Origin: Adiantum capillus-veneris
Taxonomy: Eukaryota > Streptophyta > Polypodiopsida > Polypodiales > Pteridaceae
Length of the DNA: 64,000 nt
NCBI GenBank assembly: GCA_014529385.2
Contig: CM043963.1
Coordinates: forward strand, 101,489,912-101,553,911
Reading direction: 5' to 3'
Position numbers and translations under genes: made by a program. How positions within the stretch are numbered: the first letter of the stretch is position 1; every line of letters begins with the position of its first letter. Below the pieces are notes generated by a model. It made no database searches. It saw only the letters and a list, made by a program, of their open reading frames with translations, and was not told the origin of the DNA. Below, piece after piece: positions 1 to 12,000 of this stretch.

Positions 1-684
1 ATTAGCCGATACTATGTGGCCTAAGATTTTACCTTGTCATACCATGAATACACACTTTTCTGGGTTGAGGCAAATCCTATACGTTCTACATTTTTCGAAT
101 ACCTTTCTAAGATGATCTATATGGTCTTGTCTCAATAGAGAATAGACACACAAGTCATCCATGTAAATATCCAAGAATATTCGCAAGTATTATTTAAAAG
201 AATGTGTCATTAATCTCTAAAATGTGGCTGGAGCATTGGTCAAGCCAAATGGCATTACCCTAAACTCATATATGCCCAATTCTGTTGCAAATGCTGTTTT
301 GTATTGATCTTCTAGTTTGACCCCCAATTGGTTATAACTAGAGAATCCGTCCATAAAGCTATAGGCTTGCTTGCCTGCTACTCGTTCCAGGACGTGTTCA
401 GTGATAGGAAGAGGGTAGTTGTCTCTTTGTGTTGCTGCGTTTACCTTCTTGAGATTCTTACACACTCATAATTTCCCGTTTTTCTTGGGTACCACCACTA
501 TCAGGGACACCCAGTCTGTGTCCTCTATCTCATAAATAAATTCAGCCTCCATAAGTTTGTCTATCTCTTCTTTTATCCTTTCGGTGAATGTCTCATTATA
601 CGTGTATGGACGTTGTTTGCTTGGCTTTGCATCAGACTTCAGAGGGATTGAATGTTCAAAAATGTTAGGATCCACCCCCTTCAA
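1..684 (-). pseudogene. Element B reverse transcriptase (broken, cut by window edge)
   Basis: Reading the minus strand from 684, the N-terminal RT motif VPKKNGKL, the segment RVMPFGLTNAPATF and the catalytic IYMDD (codons at 154-168) are all recognisable, so this is the polymerase domain of a Ty3/gypsy pol. An in-frame stop at the 465/466 boundary interrupts the conserved stretch after KKNGKL, and another frame break lies near 216, before YMDD. The conserved YSGYNQ motif reads FSSYNQ. The RT continues past position 1. It would act in cytoplasmic virus-like particles, but this copy cannot give a full enzyme. Family assignment is certain; lineage is less so. Confidence 0.85.
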
Positions 685-711
685 ATCTTTGTACGACCAT
701 GCAAATACATC

Positions 712-1951
712 TCAAAATTCCTTAAGTTGTTTGATCAGTAAGTCCTCTTCTTCCCGACCTAGATCTGTGGCAATGTAAGCAGGTCGAGAACTTTCTCCTG
801 GCTCTGCTAAGTCTATTTTCTTGGCGTTCTCTGGACCATCGTAGGACTCGTTTGATTTAGGCTCCCTCATTGGTTTCTGAACCACTAATCTTCTTTCCTG
901 AATGGTGTACTTACAATAGTGAGGAGGTACATCTATCTTTTTACTCCCATCACTAGCGTTCGTTCCAACGCCACTTTCCATTTCAGTTGTCCATACATTT
1001 TTAATTTTTTGTTTCAACTCATTGTATCTCGTTTTTCGTTCAATTCTCGTCATAATTGGACCACCAAAGACATTCAGTTTTTCTGTTGCAACTCTTTTTT
1101 TTGCTTTGCTGGTTTTCTTAGGTTTCAACAGTCTGGACTTAAATCCCGAGTCTTCAACAACCTTAAGAAATCTTCCTGAAACTTTATTCTTAGCACAATC
1201 AACAGTATGAATGTTCATAGGGAAATGTGTCTTACCCCTAAACTCCGGCATGGGTCTCAGCCTGGTTGGTAGACTGATATGGTGTCGTTTACTCTTGTAT
1301 CTTTTTTGGCGTCTCTCACTTTGGTTTGGGAAATTGTAGAAGACTTCATTGTCTTGATCTTGATTGTCGTCTCCCTCCGTATTTTCCGACTTCTCATCAT
1401 CCGCATTATCCTTGTTTTCACTTTGATCAGAAGAATCATAAAAATCTTCTCCCGCTTGATTTCTGTAGTGGGGATTTCCACATAGCCCACTATCTTAATC
1501 TCAACTTTTGTTTCTGTTTTACTGATCCTCATATTCTCAGTATCTCCATCGTTCTTGTCCTCCTCCACAATTTTTCTCAAATGTAGTATGGTATGATATC
1601 ATAGCCATTCTCATCACAAAATTTGGTGGGAGTGACTTCATTGACGCATACATCCAATGTAGCCAAAATTTGAGACCATTCTAGGGGTTCGAGCTTCTCT
1701 TTAGGAAAAGGTTCTTGTATGTATGCATTGTCTTGCAAGACCATCTCTAGTGTCCTTTCATTGTGGTCAAATTCACTACATTGAGATGCCCCGCACATCC
1801 ATATCTCCTTTTTCTTACAGAGCCACGCTGGGACTTCTGATCCACTAATGTTGACTGAGTCAAATTCTTCCACAGGGGTTCTCGTGACATCATGGTAGCT
1901 ATGATTTTTCATGTTTACTCGTGTAGTAGTTTCAACATGTCGTAGATACAA
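712..1951 (-). pseudogene. Element B protease-to-RT linker region
   Basis: Three consecutive minus-strand open stretches (1951-1577, 1580-1257, 1251-712) fill the space between protease and RT. The first starts close after the protease C-terminus and has no motif I can name. The middle one is very Lys/Arg/Thr/Ile-rich and probably reads in the wrong frame. The last ends in a segment rich in Ser and Glu, followed by a region joining the RT. Long poorly conserved linkers between protease and RT are usual in Tat-lineage pol. Frame changes near 1580 and 1255 show decay. No independent function is proposed. Confidence 0.55.
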
Positions 1952-1963
1952 ATAATCATACCC

Positions 1964-2521
1964 CTAGTCCTGCACCATTTTGAGTTGCCTCATGAACGGC
2001 CTACCAAGGATAATTTCATAGTTGTTCTTCTTGACAAAATCTACTATGGTAAAGGTATGTTCGTACTCTATGCCACAGGAAGATACCACAATTGCCTCAA
2101 GCAATCCTATAGGCCTTTCTATGTGCCCATCCGCCAATTGCAATTTCATTCTAGTTGTTCGTATTGCTGGTTTTTCCCATGTTTCCCATAGCATTTTGGT
2201 CGCAATGGCAATGCCAGCCCCGCTATCAAGTATTGCCTTAGTCTCTATGCCGTTATACTCAACTGGTAGGGTTGTGTTGCCATCTTCACCCTTACAATAC
2301 TCTCCTACCTTGTTGAGTGGCACTGGTCTAGTGTTGACTTTCTTCGGTTCTGTGTCATTAAGCTCGGTTTCGAAGAACTTAAGAGGCGTCCCTAAAACAA
2401 ATTTTTCAAGACATTTGCCCACTTTCGTCCACATGCTTGGCCTAATTTTTAACAATTCGGCCAATGTGATTGTACACTTGACCGGAGTGGTCAACAAGTC
2501 TGTAAGGATTTTAGTGTCCAA
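1964..2521 (-). pseudogene. Element B retropepsin-type aspartic protease
   Basis: The 185-residue frame holds a retroviral-type protease core. The catalytic motif ILDSGAGIAIA is intact (D-S-G), and the C-terminal EIILGRPFMRQLKMVQD matches the I-L-G-R-P-[FW] flap/helix motif of plant Ty3/gypsy proteases. The enzyme would cleave the Gag-Pol polyprotein. The frame is preserved here although the neighbouring gag and RT parts are broken. It lies between the gag zinc knuckles (3241-3747) and the linker to RT, the normal gag-pro-pol order for the minus strand. Confidence 0.85.
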
Positions 2522-3240
2522 TTGATTTGACCCGCCTATTCTTTGAGAAGGTACTCTTCAAATTTATGACCTTGCCTCATAGTCCCCCATATATGATGGC
2601 AAAGTTCTGAGTGATGCTGGTCTGCTATCTTCGGATGAAACTAAACCATTATCCCCTTGAAATGATTTAACGTCTAAATCCCATGGAGGCTTATTCAAGT
2701 TCAACTCCAAGAAAGGCGCCGACTCGACTGTTTTGTCTCATATTTTTCTTGAGCTTTTCTCACGGTTTCCCATAGCTCTTCAGGCCAATTTTCTTCCACA
2801 ATAGGGGTATATGGTGGAAAATATTTCAGTGATTCATCAGTGCTATTAGGAACGTCTCTTGCATCCTCTACATCCGTCAAGGATTTAACGTTTTCTATCT
2901 TGTCAGGTATCCTTTGTTAGGTTTTGTGAGGTGTTTCATTGTTTGGTGGTTTGATTACTCTATCTCCCAATTCCATAGGTGGAGGCTCCAGTAAAGCTTG
3001 TGCAGTTTCAATCAGTTGTTTACACATCTCTAGTCTTTGTTTTCTATCTCTGGATATAGATATGTCATCCACCTTTGCTCTAGAGTCTGTCTCTTCTTCA
3101 ATCTTGCTTCATATGCTTGCAAGATTGCATCTAAGGGGTTCATTGATCTTATCTACCAATACCGACCCTCCTGAGCTTGCACTTCTTGGTCCCTCCGTTG
3201 ATTTTAGAGAGTCGGACTCTCTTTGTTGTTTAAGTTGCTC
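2522..3240 (-). pseudogene. Element B decayed gag-protease spacer
   Basis: This is the gap between the gag zinc-knuckle frame and the protease frame of the same element. It has no sustained minus-strand frame. Short Glu/Lys/Asp-rich stretches are visible, as expected for the disordered gag-to-protease linker of Tat-like elements. A plus-strand open stretch at 2939-3328 is considered a shadow. Confidence 0.4.
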
Positions 3241-3747
3241 TCAAGCTATCGTTAGCTCAGCTTCTACATCTTTTTGTTTACGCTCACGTCTAGCTTTCAT
3301 TTTAGCTCTTCGTTCTTTCCAAGGATAATCACGACTGACGCTAGACTTGTCAGTCTTGATTTCTTCGTGATTTTCATCGTTACTCTTCGACTGATTGTCA
3401 TTTTTCCTTGCTTGGGCTCTTGGCAAGACCTTAACAGGAATCGGAGTTTCGTTTTTTGACCCTCCACCGGAAGGCAGCGCTCCCAGCATATTCAAGTCAA
3501 TTTTTGCTCCTTTGCTCGGGTTTTTAGGGCAATCAGGGATCAAGTGAGTAATTCCACACTCGGTGCAATATGCGTTGACCCTAATGATTTTGTCATGAGG
3601 GCAGTCCCTCAGCCAATGGTCTCCACCAAACTTGTAGCATGGTCCTTTAGGCTGTTGAGGTGCTCTTGGAGCTCCTCTTTGTTGGTATGCAATTATTTGC
3701 CCGCTCATGCCTCCGTTGGCTATGAACAATAGTGTTCTTTCATCCAA
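3241..3747 (-). pseudogene. Element B gag nucleocapsid with two zinc knuckles
   Basis: Two CCHC-like knuckles sit in tandem near residues 38-80. The first, CYKFGGDHWLRDC, has Phe where the second Cys should be. The second, CTECGITHLIPDC, is complete (C-x2-C-x3-H-x4-C). The GGDHWLRDCP signature followed by a second knuckle is characteristic of a group of plant Tat-like gag proteins. A Lys/Arg/Glu-rich basic tail follows. The domain would bind the element's RNA during packaging. It follows gag core pieces at 4952-3772. Confidence 0.8.
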
Positions 3748-3771
3748 GCTATATCTTCCTTCCCCCGCTGC

Positions 3772-4952
3772 CTATGCAGCAGTTGGTGGTCCTGTATTTC
3801 CTATCATGCTCCATGGTTCTGGTGTAGAGGGTTCTTCTGGTGGATAATAGACAGAGTTTTCCGCATATCCATTGGGCTCGTCGTAGTATGCATGCATAGG
3901 TACCAAAGCCTTCTCATCCGACTCAGTTACTGTGGGTGTGTATCTTATGCCGACTGGTCGTAATCCTGGTAGGGGTGGTTGTTGTCCCAACACTGGTTGT
4001 GGTCTTTCTACACCTATAGGTCCTGGTAGGTTGCCTATCTGATATCTAGGCATCGGAGGGACTTGAGGGGATGTCACCCGAGCTTGCGGAGCATATGGTT
4101 GTTCTCTCACATATCCCTTGTTATAATAACACTCCTCCATCCCATGGTTTGTCCATTTTTTTTCAATCGCACACCATTGTGGTTGTTTAGCTTGTGGTTT
4201 GGAATACAAGTTAATCTTTTTAAGCACTTCCTCTACAAGCTGCTCTTGGCTTACCGCTACTTCTCCTTTCAGTGTTGTCTTAGCAGACTTGCTTCCGCTT
4301 TGTTGCGAGGAAGAATCATCATCAAGATCCTTGAACTCACCCTCTTTGTAGACTGCACAATTGTCCACAAGGTATAGAGCCTCCTTGGTTAAATCATTCA
4401 ACGTCGTGCACCTTTTCATATGTAAGTCCTTCTAGAGATCTGCATTCCTTAGTCCTTGGATAAATATAAGCATAAGTCTGGACTGAGTTGACAGTTCTTC
4501 CACGGGGTAGAACTTAACATTTTTTTTAATCGGAGGGATGCCTTTCGCACAGACTCTCTATCTTTCTGTTTGAATTTATGGATTTGTGAGACTGTATTAT
4601 GAGCTATTCCCCTTTGTGAGAATTCTTCGATAAACTCGTCAAACACTTCCTCCATAGACTCAAAGTCTCTTCGCTCCACTGAGTCAAACCATGTAGCAGC
4701 ATCATCCTTTAAGGTTAAACCAAATCCTGCAAATTGGGTAGGAAATTCTAACACCTCTTCAGCTCTAATTACACGCACAAAGGCTGCTACATGATCTCTC
4801 GGATCCCTGCTTCCCGTATATTTCGTGTTTACCCATTTTTTCACTTGAGAAGGTCTAATTCTACAATGGTCTACAAATCTCATCATGGGATCTCCCCGTC
4901 CTAGTCGATATACCTCCTCTGGTCTTCTGTAGTGGCCAGGTTCCTCTCCCAA
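3772..4952 (-). pseudogene. Element B gag capsid region
   Basis: The 4952-4449 frame contains the retrotransposon-gag (capsid) signature: DPRDHVAAF, then a hydrophobic block ending DDAATWFDS, then FDEFIEEFSQR. This is the typical W-F-x2-L/F-x4-F-x-F pattern of plant Ty3/gypsy capsids. The following frame (4419-3772) continues with LTKEALYLVDNCAVYKEGE and a Pro/Gln-rich linker leading to the zinc knuckles. A frameshift near 4430-4450 separates the two parts. It would be the main structural protein of the particle. Not functional in this copy. Confidence 0.8.
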
Positions 4953-5171
4953 TGGTGCTCCTAATCCATAATTTCTAACAGTTCTCGCGAGAGATGGTTC
5001 ATCTCTCCGAACTCGTTCTAGGGCTGGTCTTCCAGGCTCAGTTGACCCCTGAGTCTTTGGCTTACTCTCTCCTTGATACTGTGCATAGAGTAGTGGTTCT
5101 TGTAAATCCCTTAGCCCTCATGCGGTTTGGTAACCCTCTCGGGATTGGTCTTGTTCTAATGTAGCACTCTG

Positions 5172-6134
5172 TCAAAGCCATGCCTGCAATGATGGCTGAG
5201 TAGCTAGTTGGTCCTGGTAGTTGGACGTCGGTTGTCGGGTAGAATGTGAGGTAGCATCATACTCTTCTGAAAAGGGATTTGTCAATGTGCTAGGGGTGTA
5301 GTTGGCTCTTGGTACTTCTTCGGGGCCATAAGTTGATGCCCCCGGAACTGTTGCCATTTCAACCTCCTCTGGGAGAATACGTTTGTATTCTCGCGCGTAC
5401 CTGTCAACAAAAACAATATCCTTCCCCATAGCAGTTTCATAAGAGAATAAGTAAAGAACCTTATCTTTGCTTAATTCATTTGGGTAGGGTTCCTTGCATC
5501 GAAAGTAAGAGATTCTTCCCTTTCTTTCATGCTTATAAATCCCCGCATTCTCATTATAGGTTGGGACCCTGGTTGTTTTCTTGTCATACATAAAGAGCGC
5601 TCCAGGTCGATCAATGTTAGGAGGAGGTTCTTGGGTTTCTGAAACCATTTTCCCTTTTGCCACGTTATCTCCATATCTGTTGTAATCCTCAGGGTTACTA
5701 ACTATCAGATAGTGGTTCCCCTTTTCGTTTCGGAATCTGTCTCCATCATCATAGACTCGAATTATCTCTAGTCTCTGAGCCGGTCTCTCTTCAATACAAA
5801 TACACTTGTGTCCTCAATAGTCAGAACAAACTAAGGCTCCCCTCAAGTTAGTTCCTTCCAAGAAGATTATAGTGAACTTGGTTTCGTTTAAAGGATGTAG
5901 GGAGGTGCTCCCCCTTGGCATTGGTCCTTCACTGTTGAACCCTCCTAGTTGTTGACTCCCTATCATGAAGAAGGACTTTTCTGACGAAGTGTCAGTATCA
6001 CTACCCTCTTGAATGATCGATGCTAATGGGTCTAGTCTCATCTGAGTTACACTCTCTTCGGTGGACGTGGTGCTTACTTGACTTTTCACACTTTTAGCTC
6101 CCGACTTAGCAAAGGCTCCTGACCTTAAATACAT
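5172..6134 (-). pseudogene. Element B N-terminal gag extension or upstream ORF
   Basis: Two minus-strand frames (6134-5814 and 5663-5172) precede the capsid region. The first opens MYLRSGAFAKSGAKSVKS and is Ser/Thr-rich. The second is acidic and includes a YARxY-type segment followed by a Thr/Ser/Pro-rich low-complexity tail that leads towards the capsid. Long N-terminal extensions before the capsid domain are known in Tat-lineage gag. I do not recognise a catalytic motif. A frameshift near 5670-5810 breaks the reading. The leader of the element follows at 6135-6365 before the element A insertion. Confidence 0.5.
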
Positions 6135-6361
6135 AAGAATGAAAGTTGGGTTGCAAACTTAAATCTTACCTAGACTCCTTCTTGTGCGGCTTTGTGATGA
6201 TCTCCTTCTGGGATCTACACAAGTATGGTTAGTCTGTTCACAAGGGTTTTCCTTGAATCACCAAAAATCTTTCAAGTATGTACATCAACCACTTAGTCAG
6301 CCTTGTGGTGGTCCAATTTCAAATATGAAATGATGGTTGGGATCTATATGGAGAGTATGTC

Positions 6362-6365
6362 CTAG
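6362..6365. repeat. CTAG flanking element A, likely target-site duplication
   Basis: CTAG directly precedes the left LTR and is repeated at 18428-18431 directly after the right LTR. Ty3/gypsy target duplications are commonly 5 bp. The fifth base differs here (C on the outer left, C on the outer right), so only a 4-bp match is claimed. Confidence 0.55.
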
Positions 6366-6621
6366 TGAAGCGGTTCGGGGCGGGCAACAAGAAGAGAAAC
6401 CTCTAGACACCCTTCAATCTGCTCAATGGGGCTGGGGCACAACACAACACAAACCAAAACAACAAACCCCCAGCCAAATCCCAACTACACAAGGGGCACC
6501 ACCTAGTTTAAGAGCGAACTAGGAGGCAAAAGAGGAGAATCGTTAGAGAAACCCACAAACAAGCAAGGAATTTACACTAACCCTAACACCAATGCAACAC
6601 TCTCACACACTAAAACACGAA

Positions 6622-6713
<92 letters not shown>

Positions 6714-9062
6714 TGCTCGGGCTGCTTTGAAGTGTATCGTTAATGATCAAGCAAACATAAATATATATATGTAAGAAAGAGAGAGAAGGGGGAAGGGGGT
6801 GCTTGTTGCACTAATGCCTTCTTACAAATCTGTCATGACCAATCAAAGTGAGATTAGTATTTGTTCAACATAGCCTGAGTAAATTACACCACAACACATC
6901 ACAAGGAAAAAGCCACCCCAATCACTGTCTTAAGGCCAGGGGAGTCCTCTCCACCCTGTCGCCCTCTTACAGCATGTGGGATTTATGGCTAAATTGATAA
7001 CAGTACCCGGAGACAAGCTATCAAGAACTTACATAAAACACCAAGACACTTACACATCATTATTGTCCATGACTTCACGTTGGAAGGGAGACAAGGTATC
7101 CATGCTTAGTCCAAATTCACCCTCCTTGATTCAGCAAATGTTGGGCTTACACTAGTAGGAGAAATGATAGATTTCCTACCCTCAATTTAATGATCACTCT
7201 CTCTTACAATGGCATAGAGTTCCCTTGCTAATCACTCCTAATACAACACATACATATGCCTAATGCCAATGAGATTCCACTCAAGAGCTCCTTCTCAAGA
7301 GGTTGAGCTTGGCTTCTCAAGATATAGGAGAGTGCTCTTTCTTCTCCCCCTTTTTGTGCTAGCTACACCCTCCTTTTATAGCCATTTTGAAGGCTAGGGT
7401 TACTCCTCTAACCATGGTTGGGTTAGATTTTCAACAATTTATCTAATTTCTTTTGCTTGGAATTATCAAGAAGTTGGTGGGAAAAGAGAGAGGAGAGAAA
7501 TGGAGGTGATAGGACTTTTCATAGTGGGTTAGTGTTAGTATTAATTTACAAATGGAATTGGATATTTACAATGGGAGTATCCATGTAGGATACAAATAAG
7601 GAAGAAAAACTCTTAAGAGGTAAGAAAAGGTGGATTTCTTACAAGGTTGATGCTCCAAGTGTCTTGAGTAGGGCCAATTTTGACGGTACATTTTTTCTCC
7701 ACTCTTGACCTTCCTTGAGAGACAAGGTAATTGAAGCTGAGTAATCAACCACCATGATGCTATCTTTTAAGAGAAGAGACTGAATTTTGTGGTTTTTTTG
7801 ATAGATATGGGTAATTTGGAGGAGGAAAAATGAGCCTAGGTGGTCAATTTTGGAATGGAATTGTGTGTGGGAGGTATGAGTTCACCATGGTTTCTCTTAT
7901 TCTTCAAGGTTGAGGAGAAGGTGAGTAGGGTGTAGAGAGGAGTGGTGAGAGAGGTGGGGATGATGAGTAGAGAAGTGTGTGTGAAAGAGGAAAATGATAA
8001 AGTGGAAGAGAGAGTGTGGCTGCATAGCATGGGAAAACTGGGGTCCACTACTAAAATCATAGCTCACAGCTCGTAGCTCAAAAAAATGTGAAAAAATTTG
8101 AGGCAAAAGTTCAGCCCGCGAGCTACAACTTTTGGTTGTATCACTTTTTCAAATTCGGAGAGCAAGTGAACTTTAAAAATTCAGCAAAACCGACCGTTTT
8201 TTCCCACTGCACAAGGTCCTTGTGGGGTCCTTCTTTGGATGATTCTTTTGAATACCTCCAAGAGTGATCCCTCCATAGTGCATGTATGCATGCCACCTAC
8301 CCTTGACCTTATTTGGTAGGTCTATAATTGAAGATATTGTTGAGATCATGATATAAGTGAATAGTACAACTAAGAAAATCAAATATTGAGGGGTCTAAAA
8401 AATATGTACATGTCAAATATAAATAATATAAGTGGAAAAAATATAAAGGGGTCGAAAGAAATCTCTCTCATTATGAGGCTACCATAAAAAGATAAATATT
8501 TTTGGTGTTCTAATTTTTTAGGAAAAGAAAAACAAAATAGATGTAGGAAGGGAAAAATCACAATAGTGAAAAAATATACACATAAATAAAACTAGTTTTT
8601 TTGGATTTTTGTTGGGGTGGAGTTACACCAAATATAAGAGAAGCTTACATGAAAATATTTCTATATGGAATAAAGAGTATGAAAAATGGTAAGAAAAATT
8701 GTGGTATTGGTGAGGCAATGTACAGAGCATAAATAACACACACCTAGGTAGAAATATTTAAATAAATACCAAAATAATTATGAAAAAATCTTTTATTTAG
8801 GTCCTATATACAAAGAAATATTTACATACGCATGGGCCATAATATACTTATATTTTTTATGTTTTTTATTTTTTTGGCTCAACTAGCCCAATGACTAGCT
8901 AATTGAGGGATTTTTTTTTCAGTAAGAAAATATGGGAAAAGTCCCCTAACTCACACACACCTATATACAGTGAAAGGGTGAGGGTAACCACAGTGTTTGA
9001 GTGATTTGATAGGGTGAGATAACTCACTATGGCAATTACAGAGAGCCGAAAAATGGCTATCA
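6366..9062 (-). repeat. Element A 3' LTR (left copy, 2.7 kb)
   Basis: Nearly identical over its full length to 15702-18427. Plus-strand ends are TG...CA. It contains a long (GA)n tract near its outer end and an AT-rich segment at about 8390-8900. Short open frames inside (for example 7566-7748 and 7836-8060) recur in both LTRs and have no coding signature. Confidence 0.93.
6618..6710. repeat. (GA)n microsatellite in element A 3' LTR
   Basis: About 90 bp of GA dinucleotides with single-base interruptions, ending in GATGGTGC. The matching tract in the other LTR (15965-16075) is longer, so the two have diverged by slippage. Confidence 0.95.
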
Positions 9063-9078
9063 TTAGCCCTCCCTCAGG
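9063..9078 (-). promoter_or_regulatory. Element A polypurine tract
   Basis: On the minus strand CCTGAGGGAGGGCTAA directly abuts the 3' LTR start TGATAGC. The purine run AGGGAGGG is the expected primer site for plus-strand DNA synthesis. The same bases encode the last residues and stop codon of pol. Confidence 0.8.
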
Positions 9079-12000
9079 ATGATGGTATATTCATAAAGAA
9101 TCTTTTCCAAAGAGAGTGCTTCAGATTCTTTGACAAGATCTTCATTGTTTGGCCCCTTGGAATTTTGGTTTGTGTTACACTCATGCTTCATGGAACAATA
9201 CTTACATGAGATAGTTGCCTTTTGCTCTGGTAGATCCTTTGGTGGAAGGCGACTCAAATAGGGCTTCAAGCGATACCCGTTTACCTTCCTGGAGTGCTCT
9301 TTCCCATTCAAGTCCATAAGTTGATAGTAACTTGAATTGAAAGCCTTCTTGACTATGTATGGCCCCTGCCATCTTGTTTCAAATTTGGCATCAAAACGAT
9401 TATCGAGTCGATTGTCATACCTTAGCACAAGATCTCCTTCATTGATGCCTTTGTCCTTCAGTTTCTTGTCAAGCTTCTCCTTTGTCTGTGTGGCTTTCCT
9501 CTTATAGCACTCGTATGCTGCTTCTCTTTTCCACTCAAGCTCAGCTAAGGTAAAGAGTCGATCCATCCATGCTTCTTGATCATCTTGTGCTGATTTGCCA
9601 TGAAGTCGCATTGTTGGAATGTTTAGCTCAATTGGCTGTAAAGCCTCTTGACCATAGACCAAGTGAAATGGTGTGAACTCCGTGGCTTCCCTATATGTGG
9701 TTCGATACGCCCACAAGGCACCATCCAAGAAGTCATCCCACAACTTTGTCTTGTTTTTCACCATCTTTCTAATGATGCCTGCAATGAAACCATTAGCTTT
9801 TTCTACCAAACCATTTGATTGGGGATAGTAGGGTGTACTGTGACGATGTAGAATGTGAAGTTCCTCACAGACTTCTGTGAGCAATCCCTTTCTAAACCCT
9901 GGACCATTATCAGAAACAATCTCCAAAGGTGTGCCAAATCTACAACAAATGTGAGTGTAGACGAATTTGCTCACTGTCCTCTCATTTACCTTTGCCACAC
10001 TTTGTGCTTCCACCCACCTAGTCATATAGTCTACAGCCACTAGAATGCAGAGTTTACCATTTTTTGTCCTAGGCAGAGGACCCATAGCATCAATGCCCCA
10101 CTTTTCAAAGGGTCCATTTGCAAGCACGATTTGCCTTGGACCATAAATCAATCTTCTATTCCCATTTACCTGACAATTGTGACAACTTTTACACCAATGT
10201 TGGACATCCACATGCAGACTTGGCCAAACATACCCCGCAAACAAAATCTTCTTCACAGTTAATTCTTGGGAAAAATGACCACCACATGCCTCTTCATGCA
10301 AACCTTTTAGAATGGCTGGAATTTCCGCGATAGTTGGTACTCTTCTGCACACTTTATCCTTCCCTCTTTGATAGAGGGAGCCTTCTAGGAAGAGATACAT
10401 GCTTGCCTTCTTCATGAGTCTCCTCTTCTGAGCTTTTGTGAAGTCTGGTGGAAACTCACCCTCCAAAATGTAGCCAATGATGGGAGCCAATGACTCCAAT
10501 CCCTGGTACCTCGGTTGCTTCACAGCAGCCACCACCATGATGACCTGCACTTCTTTCTTTACACATGCAACGGCTTGTTGTGCAAGTAAATCAGCATCTT
10601 CATTTTGTTTCCTCGGAATATGATATAGTTGCACTTCTTCAAACTGATTAAACATCCTACGAATGGCATGAACTTTTGTCAATGGTAGGGTCTTTACTTC
10701 AGGCACCTTAATCTCCTTTTCATGCACCCTATAAGTGAGAATCCCTGCCAATTGTGCACGCACACTATCTTCTACCTTGAAAGAGTATTGAAACTCTTGC
10801 AACTCCATAATCCACTTTGAGATCCTAGTACTAAGATTCATTTGAGATGACACCCAAGGGAACAAATTCTCTGCGGTGAGGATTACAAAAGGTTTTGGGA
10901 GCAAGTAGGATCTAAACTTCCTTATCGCAAACATGAGAGAAAGCATCATGAGTTCTGCCTCCGTGTAGCCTCTCTCTAAAGCATTCATGACCCTACTAGC
11001 AAAGTAGATGGGCCGCATCCTGGTACTATAGGGATCTTGTTGTAACAAAACTGCACCAATTGTTTCTTTCCCAGCACTAGAGCTAACAAAGAATGTGTAC
11101 TCCCAACAAGGAGGCATGAGTGTTGGTAGCTCTGAAAAAATGGCTTTAATGTTACAAAAGTACTCTTCAAGCTCATCAGACCATGCAAATTCTACTTGTT
11201 GTGTCAACTTTTGCAAAGGGTGAAGTAACTCCGAGGCTAAGTGAACGAAGCGTGACATATACTTCACCTTTTGAATGAATGAGATGACCTCCTTAAGACT
11301 CTTGGGTGATGGTAGCTCAATAAGAGCCTTTGCCTTTGAAGGATCCACTTCAATGCCTTTGTAAGAAACTTTATGACCAAGCAAGATTACTTCATCCTCA
11401 CCTATATGGCACTTGTCGGGGTTGAGTTGACCTCCCATGTCGTAGAGCTTCTTTAAACCTTCTTCTACCCTTTGTAGATACAATGATTTTGAGCTATAAA
11501 TACGAAAATCATCAATGAACATCCTAATTGACTTTCCAAAGAATGCTTGAAACACCATATTCATGAAACGTTGGAATGTTGCAGGAGCATTTGTCAGACC
11601 AAATGGCATGACTCTAAAAGCATAACAACCCCAAGGAGTGATAAAGGTTGTTTTCAATTGATCCTCCAATGCAATCCCTATTTGAAAGTAACCTGAGTAA
11701 CCATCGCACACAGTGTACTTCTCATGACCAACTACCTCATTTAGTATCTCATCCTGGAATGGGAGGGGAAAGTGATCTCTTTTTGTTGCCTCATTGAGGG
11801 GACGGTAATCCACACACACCCTCCACTTGACATTTTTCTTAGGAGTGACAACAACAGGAGAGACCCACTCTGAATTCTCCACTGGATAAATGAAACTTGC
11901 TGCTAGAAGCTTTCTTACCTCCTTGAGTAGAGCCTGTTCCTTTATAACTCCTAGCCTTCGTAGCTTCTGAGCTTTAGGTGTGACTTCAGGCTTTAACTCG

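Noticed and set aside
6337..6522. Short plus-strand ORF crossing 6366
   Set aside because: Crosses the boundary between element B leader and element A LTR, so it cannot be an ancestral gene.
7566..8561. Set of small ORFs repeated at 16931-17926
   Set aside because: They recur only because both lie in the LTRs of element A, show no coding bias I can see and no known domain.
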